From TMED14 sp965657195 (GTDB taxonomy: Bacteria; Bacteroidota; Bacteroidia; Flavobacteriales; Schleiferiaceae), in the NCBI GenBank assembly GCA_965657195.1, contig CBFHNK010000001.1, forward strand, positions 1 to 64,000: a stretch of DNA of 64,000 bases, in the 5' to 3' direction. Below are positions 24,975 to 32,571 of the stretch, piece by piece. Under the pieces are notes generated by a model. The model was not told the DNA's origin, searched no databases, and saw only the letters and a program-made list of their open reading frames with translations. Positions within the stretch are counted from its first letter, which is position 1; each line of letters opens with the position of its first letter. The position numbers and the translations under genes are program-made.

Positions 24975-24982
24975 CAAATATA
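24975..24982 (-). promoter_or_regulatory. -7 promoter box of the CHU_C / DUF2141 pair
   Basis: TATATTTG on the minus strand, an exact TAnnTTTG match, 9 nt before ATG 24965. Confidence 0.5.
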
Positions 24983-24992
24983 GACGGAATTT

Positions 24993-27521
24993 TTACCCGC
25001 CACCGCCCCGGCGGCGAAGTCGGGGGAATTGGGTGCGCGAACGATCCGGCTCGTTGATCGAACGGCTGGTGTCGGCCTCGGAATCGTCCCACTCGAACTG
25101 GTACTTCTTTTCGGGGGCAACGATCTGGTATTCTGCGGGTTTCACCGCGTTTTTAATCTCGGATGCCTGCTTGTTCCAGTCCTGGGTTACTGAGGTTTTG
25201 ACGTCCTGTTTGAGGGCCTGACCGTCGAGCTTGATGCTCAGCTTGTCGATGGGGCCGGTGGCGCGAATGGGAACCCATACGGGGCCGCGGGTCGACTCTT
25301 CGGTGATGTAGGCGTCGAGGTCTCGGCTCCGCTTGGGTTTTTTGCCTCCGAGGAGTTCGCGGAGCTGCAGTTGGAATCGGTAGTCGACGACTTGGTCAAA
25401 TCCGTGGGTTCCGGCCACCTTCAGCTGTAAGGCGTTGTTTTCGAGTAGCATTTCGGGAATCAGGACCCGCTGCTGGGAGATGTAAATGGTGTTGCGCACC
25501 GGGGCAAAGCGCACGTCTTTGAGGTCCTCGACTTCGGCGAATCGAGCGAGCTGCTGCAGGGCGCTGACGTCGCGAAGGCGTCCGCCCTCGAGGTTGAACT
25601 GGATTTCGGCGATGAGGCTGGACGGAACCCAGTTGTAGTTCGCGTCAAAGTCCAGCTGGATGGTGGCGGTAGCATCGAGCACGCCGTCGACGTTGGACGC
25701 GGTGATGCTGGTCTGGTTGAAGTTGTTGACTTCGCGAAGCAGGGTGCTCAGGCGCACCCGCGCAAACTGAAGCTGGGTGCTGAGGTGGCCTCCGTCGGGC
25801 TGGGCTGCCATCCAGTCGCCACGGCCGCGGATTTGGCCTCCGCCGAGGTCAGCGGCGGTGTTTTGAAAGCTGAAGTTGAGGCCGCGCCCTACGATAAGGC
25901 TTTGTACGTTGCTGAGGTGCAGGTTGTCGTAGTGCACGCGACTGGCGTTGAGTTCGACGCGGTAGGGGTCGTTGAATTCGGGATCGTTGGGGTCGGCGGG
26001 TCCGGTCCAAAGTCCGTTCCATATCTCGGAATCAGACAGTTGGCCCACATTGAGTTGCTTGGCGGTGACGGCGAGGTCGTGCGCCATACCGAGGTCGTTG
26101 AGGGCGTTGCGGATGCGGCCTGAAATACTGGCATCGGACTGGCCGATAGCGATTTTAAGGTTGCGAAGCCCAAGGTCCTGGCCGAGCAGGTCGAGTTCGC
26201 CGCCTTGAACTTCGAGCGCCACGGAGTTGCCCTGGGGCCTCCAGCGGCCGGGACTGAGGGCGAGGGTTCCGGACCACATTCCGCCCCAAACACCTTGGAT
26301 TCCGAGCTCTTCAAGGCTGGTGTAGTGCTGCGTGAAGCCGAGGGTTCCGTGCGCGGAGCCACTGGCTTCGTCCCACGTGGTGATGTCGATCCAGCGCAGG
26401 AATTCGGCGATGCTCACCGTCACGTTGCCTGCAAACTCGAGGTCGGGGGCGTCGAGGTTGGCGAGGGTCAGGCGTCCAGCGACCTGGCTTTCAGTGCTTT
26501 GGGCGGACTTAATGTCGATGCTCAGTTCGGTGCTGGCGGCGCGTGCTTGGGCTCCGTTGTCGGCGTGGATTTGGGCAGAGATTCCGCTAAAGTCAAAGGC
26601 GCCCGAGGTGAGGCCGCCGTCGGTCCAGGTGGCGTCGGCGACCAGACGGCTTCCTTGCGTGGTGGTGACGGCCTTGGCCTTGAGGTTGACTGAGCCGGTC
26701 AGCTGAAGGGTTTCAGGGTCCGGAAGCAGGGCCGCCGGAATAAGCGCAATCACTTTGGCGACGTCGAGGTCGTCGGCCGCGAAGTTCCACTGGCCTTGGC
26801 CGTTGCGGAGTTCGCCACTCAGGTCGAGGGGCCAGCCGGCGACGTTGAGGGCTCCGCGCGGAACCGCAAACACACCGTCGCTTCCATTCATTTCGGCTCT
26901 GCCCTCGATGCGGATCGGGCGGGCCGCGAGGTTCGGAACCCAAAGTTCCCAGTCCAGTTCGGCCGCAAAGGCATCCGCGTCGAGCGTGCCCCGTGCCCGG
27001 ACGCGTTCCGCGATCAAAGTTTCCGACCACGGAGGGTTTCCGTAGCCGCTCAAGGTGATTTTGGTGTTCAAGACGGTGACGCCGTCGAGTTGGACGGCGG
27101 CGTTCGAGGTTTCGCTCGAGTCCTCCTTGAAGATCCCGTAGTTGTTGGTTCCGTCTTCGTTCCAGCGCAGTTTGAGGCGGCCGTCGCGAAGGGTAATGCG
27201 CTGCAAAATATAGGTTCCGCGAATAGCCTTAAACAGGTCAAACTGAGCGTAGACCGACTCGGCGTATGCGAGGCTGTCGGTCGGAATCTGAGGGTCCGGA
27301 ACCAGCACCCGGTCGAAGCGCAGCGAGACGTCGGGGAACTGGCCCCAGAGGTCCACCTCAAGCCCCCCGATCTGAACCGGGCTGTTGAGGCGCTCGTTGA
27401 CGGCGCCCAGCATTTGGGCTTTGAGCTCGTCCTGGTGGGTGTACACGTAGCCCGCCAATCCGCCTAGGGCCGCCGTCAGGACGGCCAAAACCCATAGGAG
27501 GATGCGGAAGGCTCGGTGCAT
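24993..27521 (-). CDS. AsmA-family large envelope protein
   Basis: An 842-residue protein anchored by one N-terminal membrane segment (about 8-28, ILLWVLAVLTAALGGLAGYVY). The AsmA N-terminal pattern follows (LNSPVQIGGLEVDLWGQFPDVSLRFDRVLV), then a very long beta-rich body and a C-terminal AsmA-like region (VDYRFQLQLRELLGG, near 740). Members of this group are thought to bridge the periplasm in lipid transport or envelope homeostasis; the role here is inferred. The C-terminus is low complexity (basic, ending in Gly). Its ATG directly follows the rluB stop codon (TAAATG), so the two are cotranscribed. Confidence 0.85.
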   Translation of the reverse strand: MHRAFRILLWVLAVLTAALGGLAGYVYTHQDELKAQMLGAVNERLNSPVQIGGLEVDLWGQFPDVSLRFDRVLVPDPQIPTDSLAYAESVYAQFDLFKAIRGTYILQRITLRDGRLKLRWNEDGTNNYGIFKEDSSETSNAAVQLDGVTVLNTKITLSGYGNPPWSETLIAERVRARGTLDADAFAAELDWELWVPNLAARPIRIEGRAEMNGSDGVFAVPRGALNVAGWPLDLSGELRNGQGQWNFAADDLDVAKVIALIPAALLPDPETLQLTGSVNLKAKAVTTTQGSRLVADATWTDGGLTSGAFDFSGISAQIHADNGAQARAASTELSIDIKSAQSTESQVAGRLTLANLDAPDLEFAGNVTVSIAEFLRWIDITTWDEASGSAHGTLGFTQHYTSLEELGIQGVWGGMWSGTLALSPGRWRPQGNSVALEVQGGELDLLGQDLGLRNLKIAIGQSDASISGRIRNALNDLGMAHDLAVTAKQLNVGQLSDSEIWNGLWTGPADPNDPEFNDPYRVELNASRVHYDNLHLSNVQSLIVGRGLNFSFQNTAADLGGGQIRGRGDWMAAQPDGGHLSTQLQFARVRLSTLLREVNNFNQTSITASNVDGVLDATATIQLDFDANYNWVPSSLIAEIQFNLEGGRLRDVSALQQLARFAEVEDLKDVRFAPVRNTIYISQQRVLIPEMLLENNALQLKVAGTHGFDQVVDYRFQLQLRELLGGKKPKRSRDLDAYITEESTRGPVWVPIRATGPIDKLSIKLDGQALKQDVKTSVTQDWNKQASEIKNAVKPAEYQIVAPEKKYQFEWDDSEADTSRSINEPDRSRTQFPRLRRRGGGG

Positions 27522-28976
27522 TTACTGCAGGATTTTGAGGAAGGAGATTTCTTTCTCGTTCAGCAGTCGGTACTGGCCGCGCGAGAGGTTCTTCTTGGTG
27601 AGTCCTGCAAATACCGTGCGGTCCAGTTTGACGACCTCGTACCCGAGGGCTCCAAACATGCGGCGCACAATGCGGTTGCGGCCCACGTGGATTTCGACGC
27701 CTACTTCGAACGGATTCTCGGGGTCGGGCATTTCGAGCTTGTCAACTGCTACGGGGCCGTCCTCGAGGTTGATTCCGCGCTTGAGTTTGTCTGCGTCGGC
27801 CGGACTAAACGGTTTGTCCAGGGTCACGTGGTAGATTTTGTGGGCTCCGTGGCTCGGATGCGTCAGCTTTTTGGCCATCGCTCCGTCGTTGGTGAGCAGC
27901 AGGACGCCCGTGGTTCCGCGGTCAAGGCGACCCACAGGGTAAATGCGCTCGCGGCAAGCTTTACTGACCAAATCCATCACCGTTTTGCGGGCGCGCTCGT
28001 CGTCGACGGTCGTGATAAAGCCCTTAGGCTTGTTCAGCAGCACGTAGACTTTGCGCTCGCTCTTCAGGCGTTCACCGGCGTAGCGGACGTCGTCGCCCGG
28101 GCCCACTTTGTATCCCATTTCAGTGACCACTTGGCCGTTGATCGTGACCAGTCCCTGGGCAATGAGGTCGTCGGCCTCGCGGCGCGAGCAAATGCCGGCG
28201 TGGGCGAGGTAGCGGTTGAGGCGCATCGTGTCGCTGTCGGGCGCATACTCCTCGGCCGTCTTGAATTTCGGACGCCCTGTGGGCTGCTTGCGGAACCCTG
28301 TATTTGCGAATCCCGACTTGCGCTCGCGGCCGTCGGTTCCGTACTTGGGGTGCACGCGGCCATCGCCACTAAAGTGCTTGGGGCCAAGGCCTTCCATGTT
28401 CCATGGTTCGTAGGGCTGTTGGCTGGGTTGGCCAGGCTGGCTCGTTGGCTCGTTGGTTTGTGGGCCCATTGGACGGCTCGGACGTGCACCGCGGCTGTCG
28501 TTGGCTCGGAATTCCTTTTTCGGACCAAAGGTTTTGAAGGCGCCTCCCGGTGTGCTGGGGCGCGCAGGACGGTCTCCTCGTGGCTCGTTCGCTCGTTGGC
28601 TCGTTGGCCGACCGGGACGGTCGCCGTAGGGGCGGTCAGCGCGTGGAGGGCGATCTCCGTAGGGGCGGTCAGCGCGTGGAGGGCGATCTCCGTAGGGGCG
28701 GTCAGCTCGGGGCGGACGGTCTCCGAATGGGCGGTCACCGCGTGGCGGACGGTCGCCGAATGGGCGGTCAGCGCGGGGTGGACGGTCTCCAGAGGGACGG
28801 TCTTCGCGCGGAGCGCGGTCAAAACTTCGGTTGCTGGGGCGAGCGGATGCGCGTCGCGGAGCGTCACCAGACCCTTCAGAGTCAGGACGTTCACTTCGTG
28901 CGGCAGGCCGCTTCGCAGCGGGCTTGGGCTTGGGCGCACCTGGTGCGTCGCTGGGCCGTGGTTTGCGTGAATTCAC
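27522..28976 (-). CDS. RluB/RsuA-family rRNA pseudouridine synthase with a long repetitive N-terminal arm
   Basis: Isomerises uridine to pseudouridine in rRNA (large-subunit RluB type likely). The 484-residue protein has a disordered Arg/Pro/Asp-rich arm (about 1-245), then an S4 RNA-binding domain (about 250-310, LNRYLAHAGICSRREAD). The catalytic domain carries the active-site Asp in VGRLDRGTTGVLLL. The arm holds about five near-identical 11-residue units (GDRPPRADRPY, about residues 63-117) and two patches spelling TSQRANEP and TNEPTSQPGQPSQQ. GTG 28976 is chosen because TACCTTTG ends 4 nt upstream; the open frame to 29000 would contain the promoter. Confidence 0.9.
   Translation of the reverse strand: MNSRKPRPSDAPGAPKPKPAAKRPAARSERPDSEGSGDAPRRASARPSNRSFDRAPREDRPSGDRPPRADRPFGDRPPRGDRPFGDRPPRADRPYGDRPPRADRPYGDRPPRADRPYGDRPGRPTSQRANEPRGDRPARPSTPGGAFKTFGPKKEFRANDSRGARPSRPMGPQTNEPTSQPGQPSQQPYEPWNMEGLGPKHFSGDGRVHPKYGTDGRERKSGFANTGFRKQPTGRPKFKTAEEYAPDSDTMRLNRYLAHAGICSRREADDLIAQGLVTINGQVVTEMGYKVGPGDDVRYAGERLKSERKVYVLLNKPKGFITTVDDERARKTVMDLVSKACRERIYPVGRLDRGTTGVLLLTNDGAMAKKLTHPSHGAHKIYHVTLDKPFSPADADKLKRGINLEDGPVAVDKLEMPDPENPFEVGVEIHVGRNRIVRRMFGALGYEVVKLDRTVFAGLTKKNLSRGQYRLLNEKEISFLKILQ
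28421..28790 (-). repeat. Coding repeats in the rluB arm: 33-bp tandem units and 17-bp-word patches
   Basis: About 28625-28790 contains roughly five 33-bp units encoding GDRPPRADRPY. At 28421-28463 and 28580-28615 the plus strand reads variants of GGCTCGTTGGCTCGTTGG, the same word as the intergenic 17-bp repeat, here translated on the minus strand as TNEPTSQPG and TSQRANEP. Confidence 0.7.
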
Positions 28977-28980
28977 GATG

Positions 28981-28988
28981 CAAAGGTA
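28981..28988 (-). promoter_or_regulatory. -7 promoter box of rluB
   Basis: TACCTTTG on the minus strand ends 4 nt before the GTG at 28976, an exact consensus match. It decides the rluB start and predicts a leaderless mRNA. Confidence 0.65.
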
Positions 28989-29167
28989 GTGTTTTGGCAA
29001 ATTAGCTCGTTGGCAAGGTTAGCTCGTTAGCTGTTGGTCAATTTGTTACTTGTTTCTAGCTACCAGTGGCCGCGTAGCGGTCAAAGCTGCAAAGCAGCCT
29101 TAACCCCGAAGGGGCCCCAGCGCGAAGCGCTTTAGCCCGAGCGCCACAAGCAACGAGAAACCAGCAA
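28989..29167. repeat. Hairpin-rich intergenic stretch related to the dispersed repeat
   Basis: Contains AGCTCGTTGGCAAGGTT (17-bp-word variant), CTTGTTTCTAGCT, and a chain of triloop mini-hairpins: GCCGCGTAGCGGT, GCTGCAAAGCAGC, CCCCGAAGGGG and GCGCGAAGCGC (29068-29130). The AT-rich core of the full copies is missing. I see no gene here. Confidence 0.65.
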
Positions 29168-29590
29168 CTAAATTCCAGCCCACCCATTTTCGCGGACCTC
29201 CACGACGCGCGCGGGGCTTCCGTGGCAGCGAACGAGGTCGATGCGCCAGGATCCGCGGTGCCGGTGGGATCGGCCAAAGGCGGCTGCTGCGCGCTGGATG
29301 CGCTGAAGTTGCGGTCGGTTCCAGGGAGCGAAGTCGGTGAGGCGCGACTGAAACTTGACTTCGGCGGCGACGAAGGTTCCGCCATCAGGTGCCGCGAGAA
29401 TGAGGTCCACCTCAAAGTGATGGTGGCGCCAGTTGCGCGCCAAGAGCGTGTAACCCAGGGCGGTGTAGTGGGAGAGGGCGGCATCCTCGGCTTCGAGGCC
29501 GCGGGATCGCCGTGCCGAAGGGGCCAAGGCCCGAACCAGCGGATTGGCGGGTACGGCGGCGCTAGGGTAAAAGGGGTCGGAGTGTGGCAT
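29168..29590 (-). CDS. YraN/UPF0102-family protein (nuclease-fold)
   Basis: A 140-residue protein of the UPF0102 family, which has a Holliday-junction-resolvase/restriction-endonuclease-like fold. The family pattern is visible as LEAEDAALSHYTALGYTLLARNWR, then FEVDLILAAPDG and VAAEVKFQSR, giving the E...D...E-x-K putative metal site. An activity has not been firmly assigned to the family. ATG 29590 gives the family N-terminus after a 30-residue arm; the open frame upstream is out-of-register LD-carboxypeptidase sequence. Its start overlaps the upstream gene by 29 nt, so the two are coupled. Confidence 0.85.
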   Translation of the reverse strand: MPHSDPFYPSAAVPANPLVRALAPSARRSRGLEAEDAALSHYTALGYTLLARNWRHHHFEVDLILAAPDGGTFVAAEVKFQSRLTDFAPWNRPQLQRIQRAAAAFGRSHRHRGSWRIDLVRCHGSPARVVEVRENGWAGI

Positions 29591-30461
29591 GCCCCGAAGT
29601 TGCGTCGAGCGCGTGCGGCAAGCCGTGGATAAACGTAAGATTACGGTTCTCGTGGCCAAATCCGAAGTGCTCGACGACTGGAATTTCGGCCGGAACCGCC
29701 TCGCGTAGGATCTGGGACCAGGTCCGCCCGAAGGGACGTTCGTGGTCTTTGAGGTCGCTGAAGTCTCCGGCCACCACGGCGAGGACGCCGTCAAACACAC
29801 CGGCTCGGCGCAGGCCCTGCATCATGCGGTCGAGGTGGTAGTGGTATTCGTCGAGGTCTTCAAGGGCGAGGATGCATCCGCGTAGGTCGGGGAAGCTCTT
29901 CGAGCCCAGAAGGCTGTAGAGGACCGAAAGGTTTCCGCCAACCAGGGGTCCGCGCACCGCGAAGTCACTGAAGTCGCTACGGCCGCTGAGCGTCCAAGGG
30001 GTTCCGTTCCACGCGTTGGCAAGCGCTTGAAACGAGTCGGGCGAAGCGTTTCGCGCAAGCTGAATGGCCATCGGGCCGTGCATCGAGGCCACGCCCTGTA
30101 CGTAGGTTTCGCTGAGCAGTACCGTGAAGTCGCTGAAACCCACGAGCCACTTGGGGTCGCGGTCCAGCAGGGTCCAGTCGACGCGGTCGACGGCGCGTAC
30201 GGCTCCGTAGCCGCCGCGAACGCCCCAGAGCGCGCGTACCGACGGCTGCGCCAAAGCCCAGTTGATTTGGGTAGCACGGGCGTCGTCGGTTCCGCCCAAT
30301 TGGCCGTCGGAATCGCCCAGGCCTGGAGCCAAAACGAGTTCCCAACCGTGCGCGTTTGCAAACGTTTGGGCGGAAGCGATTTGCTCCGGTTCCGCAAAGC
30401 GACTCGGACTGATGAGGGCGATCTGGTCGCCGGGCTTGAGGAAGGCTGGAATGCGCAGCAT
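29562..30461 (-). CDS. LD-carboxypeptidase, peptidase family S66
   Basis: Removes the terminal D-Ala from L,D-linked muropeptides in wall recycling (cytoplasmic in LdcA). The 299-residue protein opens LKPGDQIALISPSR and has GVRGGYGAVRAVDRVDW. The nucleophile Ser is in VGFSDFTVLL, the Glu in LALEDLDEYHYHLDRMM, and the His in FGFGHENRNLTFIHG. Codon ATG 30461 is used, with a TACCTTGG box 8 nt upstream; four codons of open frame beyond it are ignored. It is divergent from metG. Confidence 0.92.
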   Translation of the reverse strand: MLRIPAFLKPGDQIALISPSRFAEPEQIASAQTFANAHGWELVLAPGLGDSDGQLGGTDDARATQINWALAQPSVRALWGVRGGYGAVRAVDRVDWTLLDRDPKWLVGFSDFTVLLSETYVQGVASMHGPMAIQLARNASPDSFQALANAWNGTPWTLSGRSDFSDFAVRGPLVGGNLSVLYSLLGSKSFPDLRGCILALEDLDEYHYHLDRMMQGLRRAGVFDGVLAVVAGDFSDLKDHERPFGRTWSQILREAVPAEIPVVEHFGFGHENRNLTFIHGLPHALDATSGHATLRPLLP

Positions 30462-30469
30462 AGCGGCCC

Positions 30470-30488
30470 CCAAGGTAGTTTACCTTTG
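30470..30488. promoter_or_regulatory. Divergent -7 boxes (LD-carboxypeptidase / metG)
   Basis: TACCTTGG on the minus strand (30477-30470) lies 8 nt before the carboxypeptidase ATG. TACCTTTG on the plus strand (30481-30488) lies 5 nt before the metG ATG. Only 3 nt separate the two boxes, the tightest divergent pair in the window. Confidence 0.65.
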
Positions 30489-30493
30489 CAGAT

Positions 30494-32557
30494 ATGGCGT
30501 CAGAATTCAAGCGCACTTTGGTCACGGCCGCACTGCCGTATGCGAACGGTCCCATACACTTGGGCCACCTGGCGGGTTGCTACCTGCCCTCAGATATTTA
30601 TGTCCGTTTTAAACGCTTAAAAGGCGAAGACGTCGCCTTTGTCTGCGGATCCGACGAGCACGGAATGGCCATCACCATGAAGGCACGCAAAGAGGGGGTG
30701 ACTCCGCGCGAAATCGTCGACCGCTACCACGCCATGATGCGCGACGCCCTTGCGGACTTCGGCATCGCCTTTGACCACTATTCGCGCACCAGCAGCGACC
30801 GCCACAAGCAGGTGGCGTCTGATTTTTTCAAAACGCTGTACGGCAAGGGTGTATTTGAGGCACGCCAGACCGACCAGTACTTTGACCCCGAGGCCCAGCA
30901 GTTTTTGGCCGACCGCTACATCGTCGGAACGTGTCCGCGCTGCAGCCACGATGCCGCCTACGGCGACCAGTGCGAAAAGTGCGGAGCCACGCTGAATCCG
31001 ACCGACCTGATCAATCCGCGGTCGACGCTGAGCGGCGCCACTCCCGTGCTCAAACCCACTACAAACTGGTTTTTGCCGCTCGACAAGCTGTCGGACGACC
31101 TGCGCCGCTACATCACCTCGCACCCCGAGTGGAAGCCCAACGTTTACGGCCAAACCCTGAGTTGGCTCGACGCGGGCGACGGCCTGCAGCCGCGCTCGAT
31201 GACGCGCGACTTGGATTGGGGCGTTCCTGTTCCGGTCGAGGGTGCCGACGGCAAGGTGCTTTACGTGTGGTTTGACGCGCCCCTGGGGTACATCACCGCC
31301 ACCCAAGAGCTCAAGGGCGACGGCTGGGAGACCTGGTGGAAGGACCCCTCGACCCGCCTCATTCACTTCATTGGCAAGGACAACATCGTCTTTCACTGCG
31401 TGATTTTTCCGGCCATTTTGATGCAGCACGGCGGGTACATTTTGCCCGACCAGGTTCCGGCCAACGAATTTTTGAACCTCGAGGGCCAAAAGCTGTCGAC
31501 ATCGCGCAACTGGGCCGTGTGGCTGCACGAATACTTGGCGGACTTCCCCGGCCAGCAGGACGTTTTGCGCTACGTGCTCACCGCCACGATGCCTGAGACC
31601 AAAGACAACGACTTCACCTGGGCCGACTTTCAGCAGCGCAACAATTCTGAGCTGGTCGCCGTGCTGGGCAACCTCGTCAACCGCGTTATGGTGCTCAACC
31701 ATAAATTCTGTGGCGGAACCGTGCCTGCGGCCGGTACCCTTCCCCAGGACCGCGAGGCGCTGGGCGCGGTGGCAGTCCAATCTGCCTTGGTAGCTGAAGC
31801 GCTTGAAGCGTTTAAGTTCCGCGAGGCCCTCGGCCACGCGATGGATTTGGCCCGCGTGGGCAACAAGTACCTCGCCGACGAGGCGCCTTGGCAGGTGGTC
31901 AAGACGGACCCCGAGCGCGCCGCAGCCATTCTGGGCGTCGCGACGCAGCTCGTGGCGGCCTTGGCGACCGCGTTTGAAGCGTTTATGCCATTTACCGCGG
32001 ACCGCATCCGCGCCATGCTCGGAGGGGCTCCCGTGCTGACTTGGGCCGATCTAGCTAGCGAAGGGCCGTGGATTCCGGTGGGATCCGCCCTGGGCGAGTC
32101 CAGCTTACTCTTTCAAAAAATCGAAGACGAGCAGGTCGAGGCGCAGCGCGCCAAGCTCCAGGCTGCGTCTGCCTTAAATGCTCCTGAAGTGACCGAATCT
32201 GAAGCCCCTGCACTGCCGCCTTTGGCGCCCGAAATCACCTACGACCAGTTCGCGCCGCTCGACCTTCGCGTCGCACAAGTGCTTGAGGCCGAGCGCGTAC
32301 CCAAGGCTGACCGCCTCCTCAAGCTTACGCTCGACACGGGCCTCGACCGCCGAACCGTACTCAGCGGAATCGCCGAGCACTTCAGCCCCGAAGAGGTCGT
32401 GGGACGTCGCGTAATCTTGCTGGCGAACCTCGCTCCGCGGGCAATGCGCGGAATCGAGTCGCAAGGCATGATCCTGATGGCCGACAACCCCGAAACGGGC
32501 AAGTTGGCCTTTGTGCAGCCCGACGGCGACCTGCCGGTGGGTGCGACAGTTCGCTAG
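30494..32557 (+). CDS. metG: Methionyl-tRNA synthetase with C-terminal tRNA-binding domain
   Basis: Charges tRNA-Met. The 687-residue protein has the class I HIGH motif as IHLGHLAG (about residues 21-28) and the KMSKS motif as KLSTSR. A zinc ribbon of the CxxC...CxxC type is visible (CPRCSHDAAYGDQCEKC, about 149-165). The C-terminal 110 residues (from ITYDQFAPLDLRVAQV) form the EMAP-II/Trbp111-like dimerisation and tRNA-binding domain. This is the full-length MetG1 layout. ATG 30494 lies 5 nt after TACCTTTG. Confidence 0.97.
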   Translation: MASEFKRTLVTAALPYANGPIHLGHLAGCYLPSDIYVRFKRLKGEDVAFVCGSDEHGMAITMKARKEGVTPREIVDRYHAMMRDALADFGIAFDHYSRTSSDRHKQVASDFFKTLYGKGVFEARQTDQYFDPEAQQFLADRYIVGTCPRCSHDAAYGDQCEKCGATLNPTDLINPRSTLSGATPVLKPTTNWFLPLDKLSDDLRRYITSHPEWKPNVYGQTLSWLDAGDGLQPRSMTRDLDWGVPVPVEGADGKVLYVWFDAPLGYITATQELKGDGWETWWKDPSTRLIHFIGKDNIVFHCVIFPAILMQHGGYILPDQVPANEFLNLEGQKLSTSRNWAVWLHEYLADFPGQQDVLRYVLTATMPETKDNDFTWADFQQRNNSELVAVLGNLVNRVMVLNHKFCGGTVPAAGTLPQDREALGAVAVQSALVAEALEAFKFREALGHAMDLARVGNKYLADEAPWQVVKTDPERAAAILGVATQLVAALATAFEAFMPFTADRIRAMLGGAPVLTWADLASEGPWIPVGSALGESSLLFQKIEDEQVEAQRAKLQAASALNAPEVTESEAPALPPLAPEITYDQFAPLDLRVAQVLEAERVPKADRLLKLTLDTGLDRRTVLSGIAEHFSPEEVVGRRVILLANLAPRAMRGIESQGMILMADNPETGKLAFVQPDGDLPVGATVR

Positions 32558-32571
32558 TGCACGCGAGCCCC

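Noticed and set aside
27516..28970. A 484-codon open frame on the plus strand across rluB
   Set aside because: It is antisense to the well-supported pseudouridine synthase gene. Its sequence is the low-complexity shadow of the Arg/Pro/Asp repeats in high-GC DNA, and no domain is recognisable.
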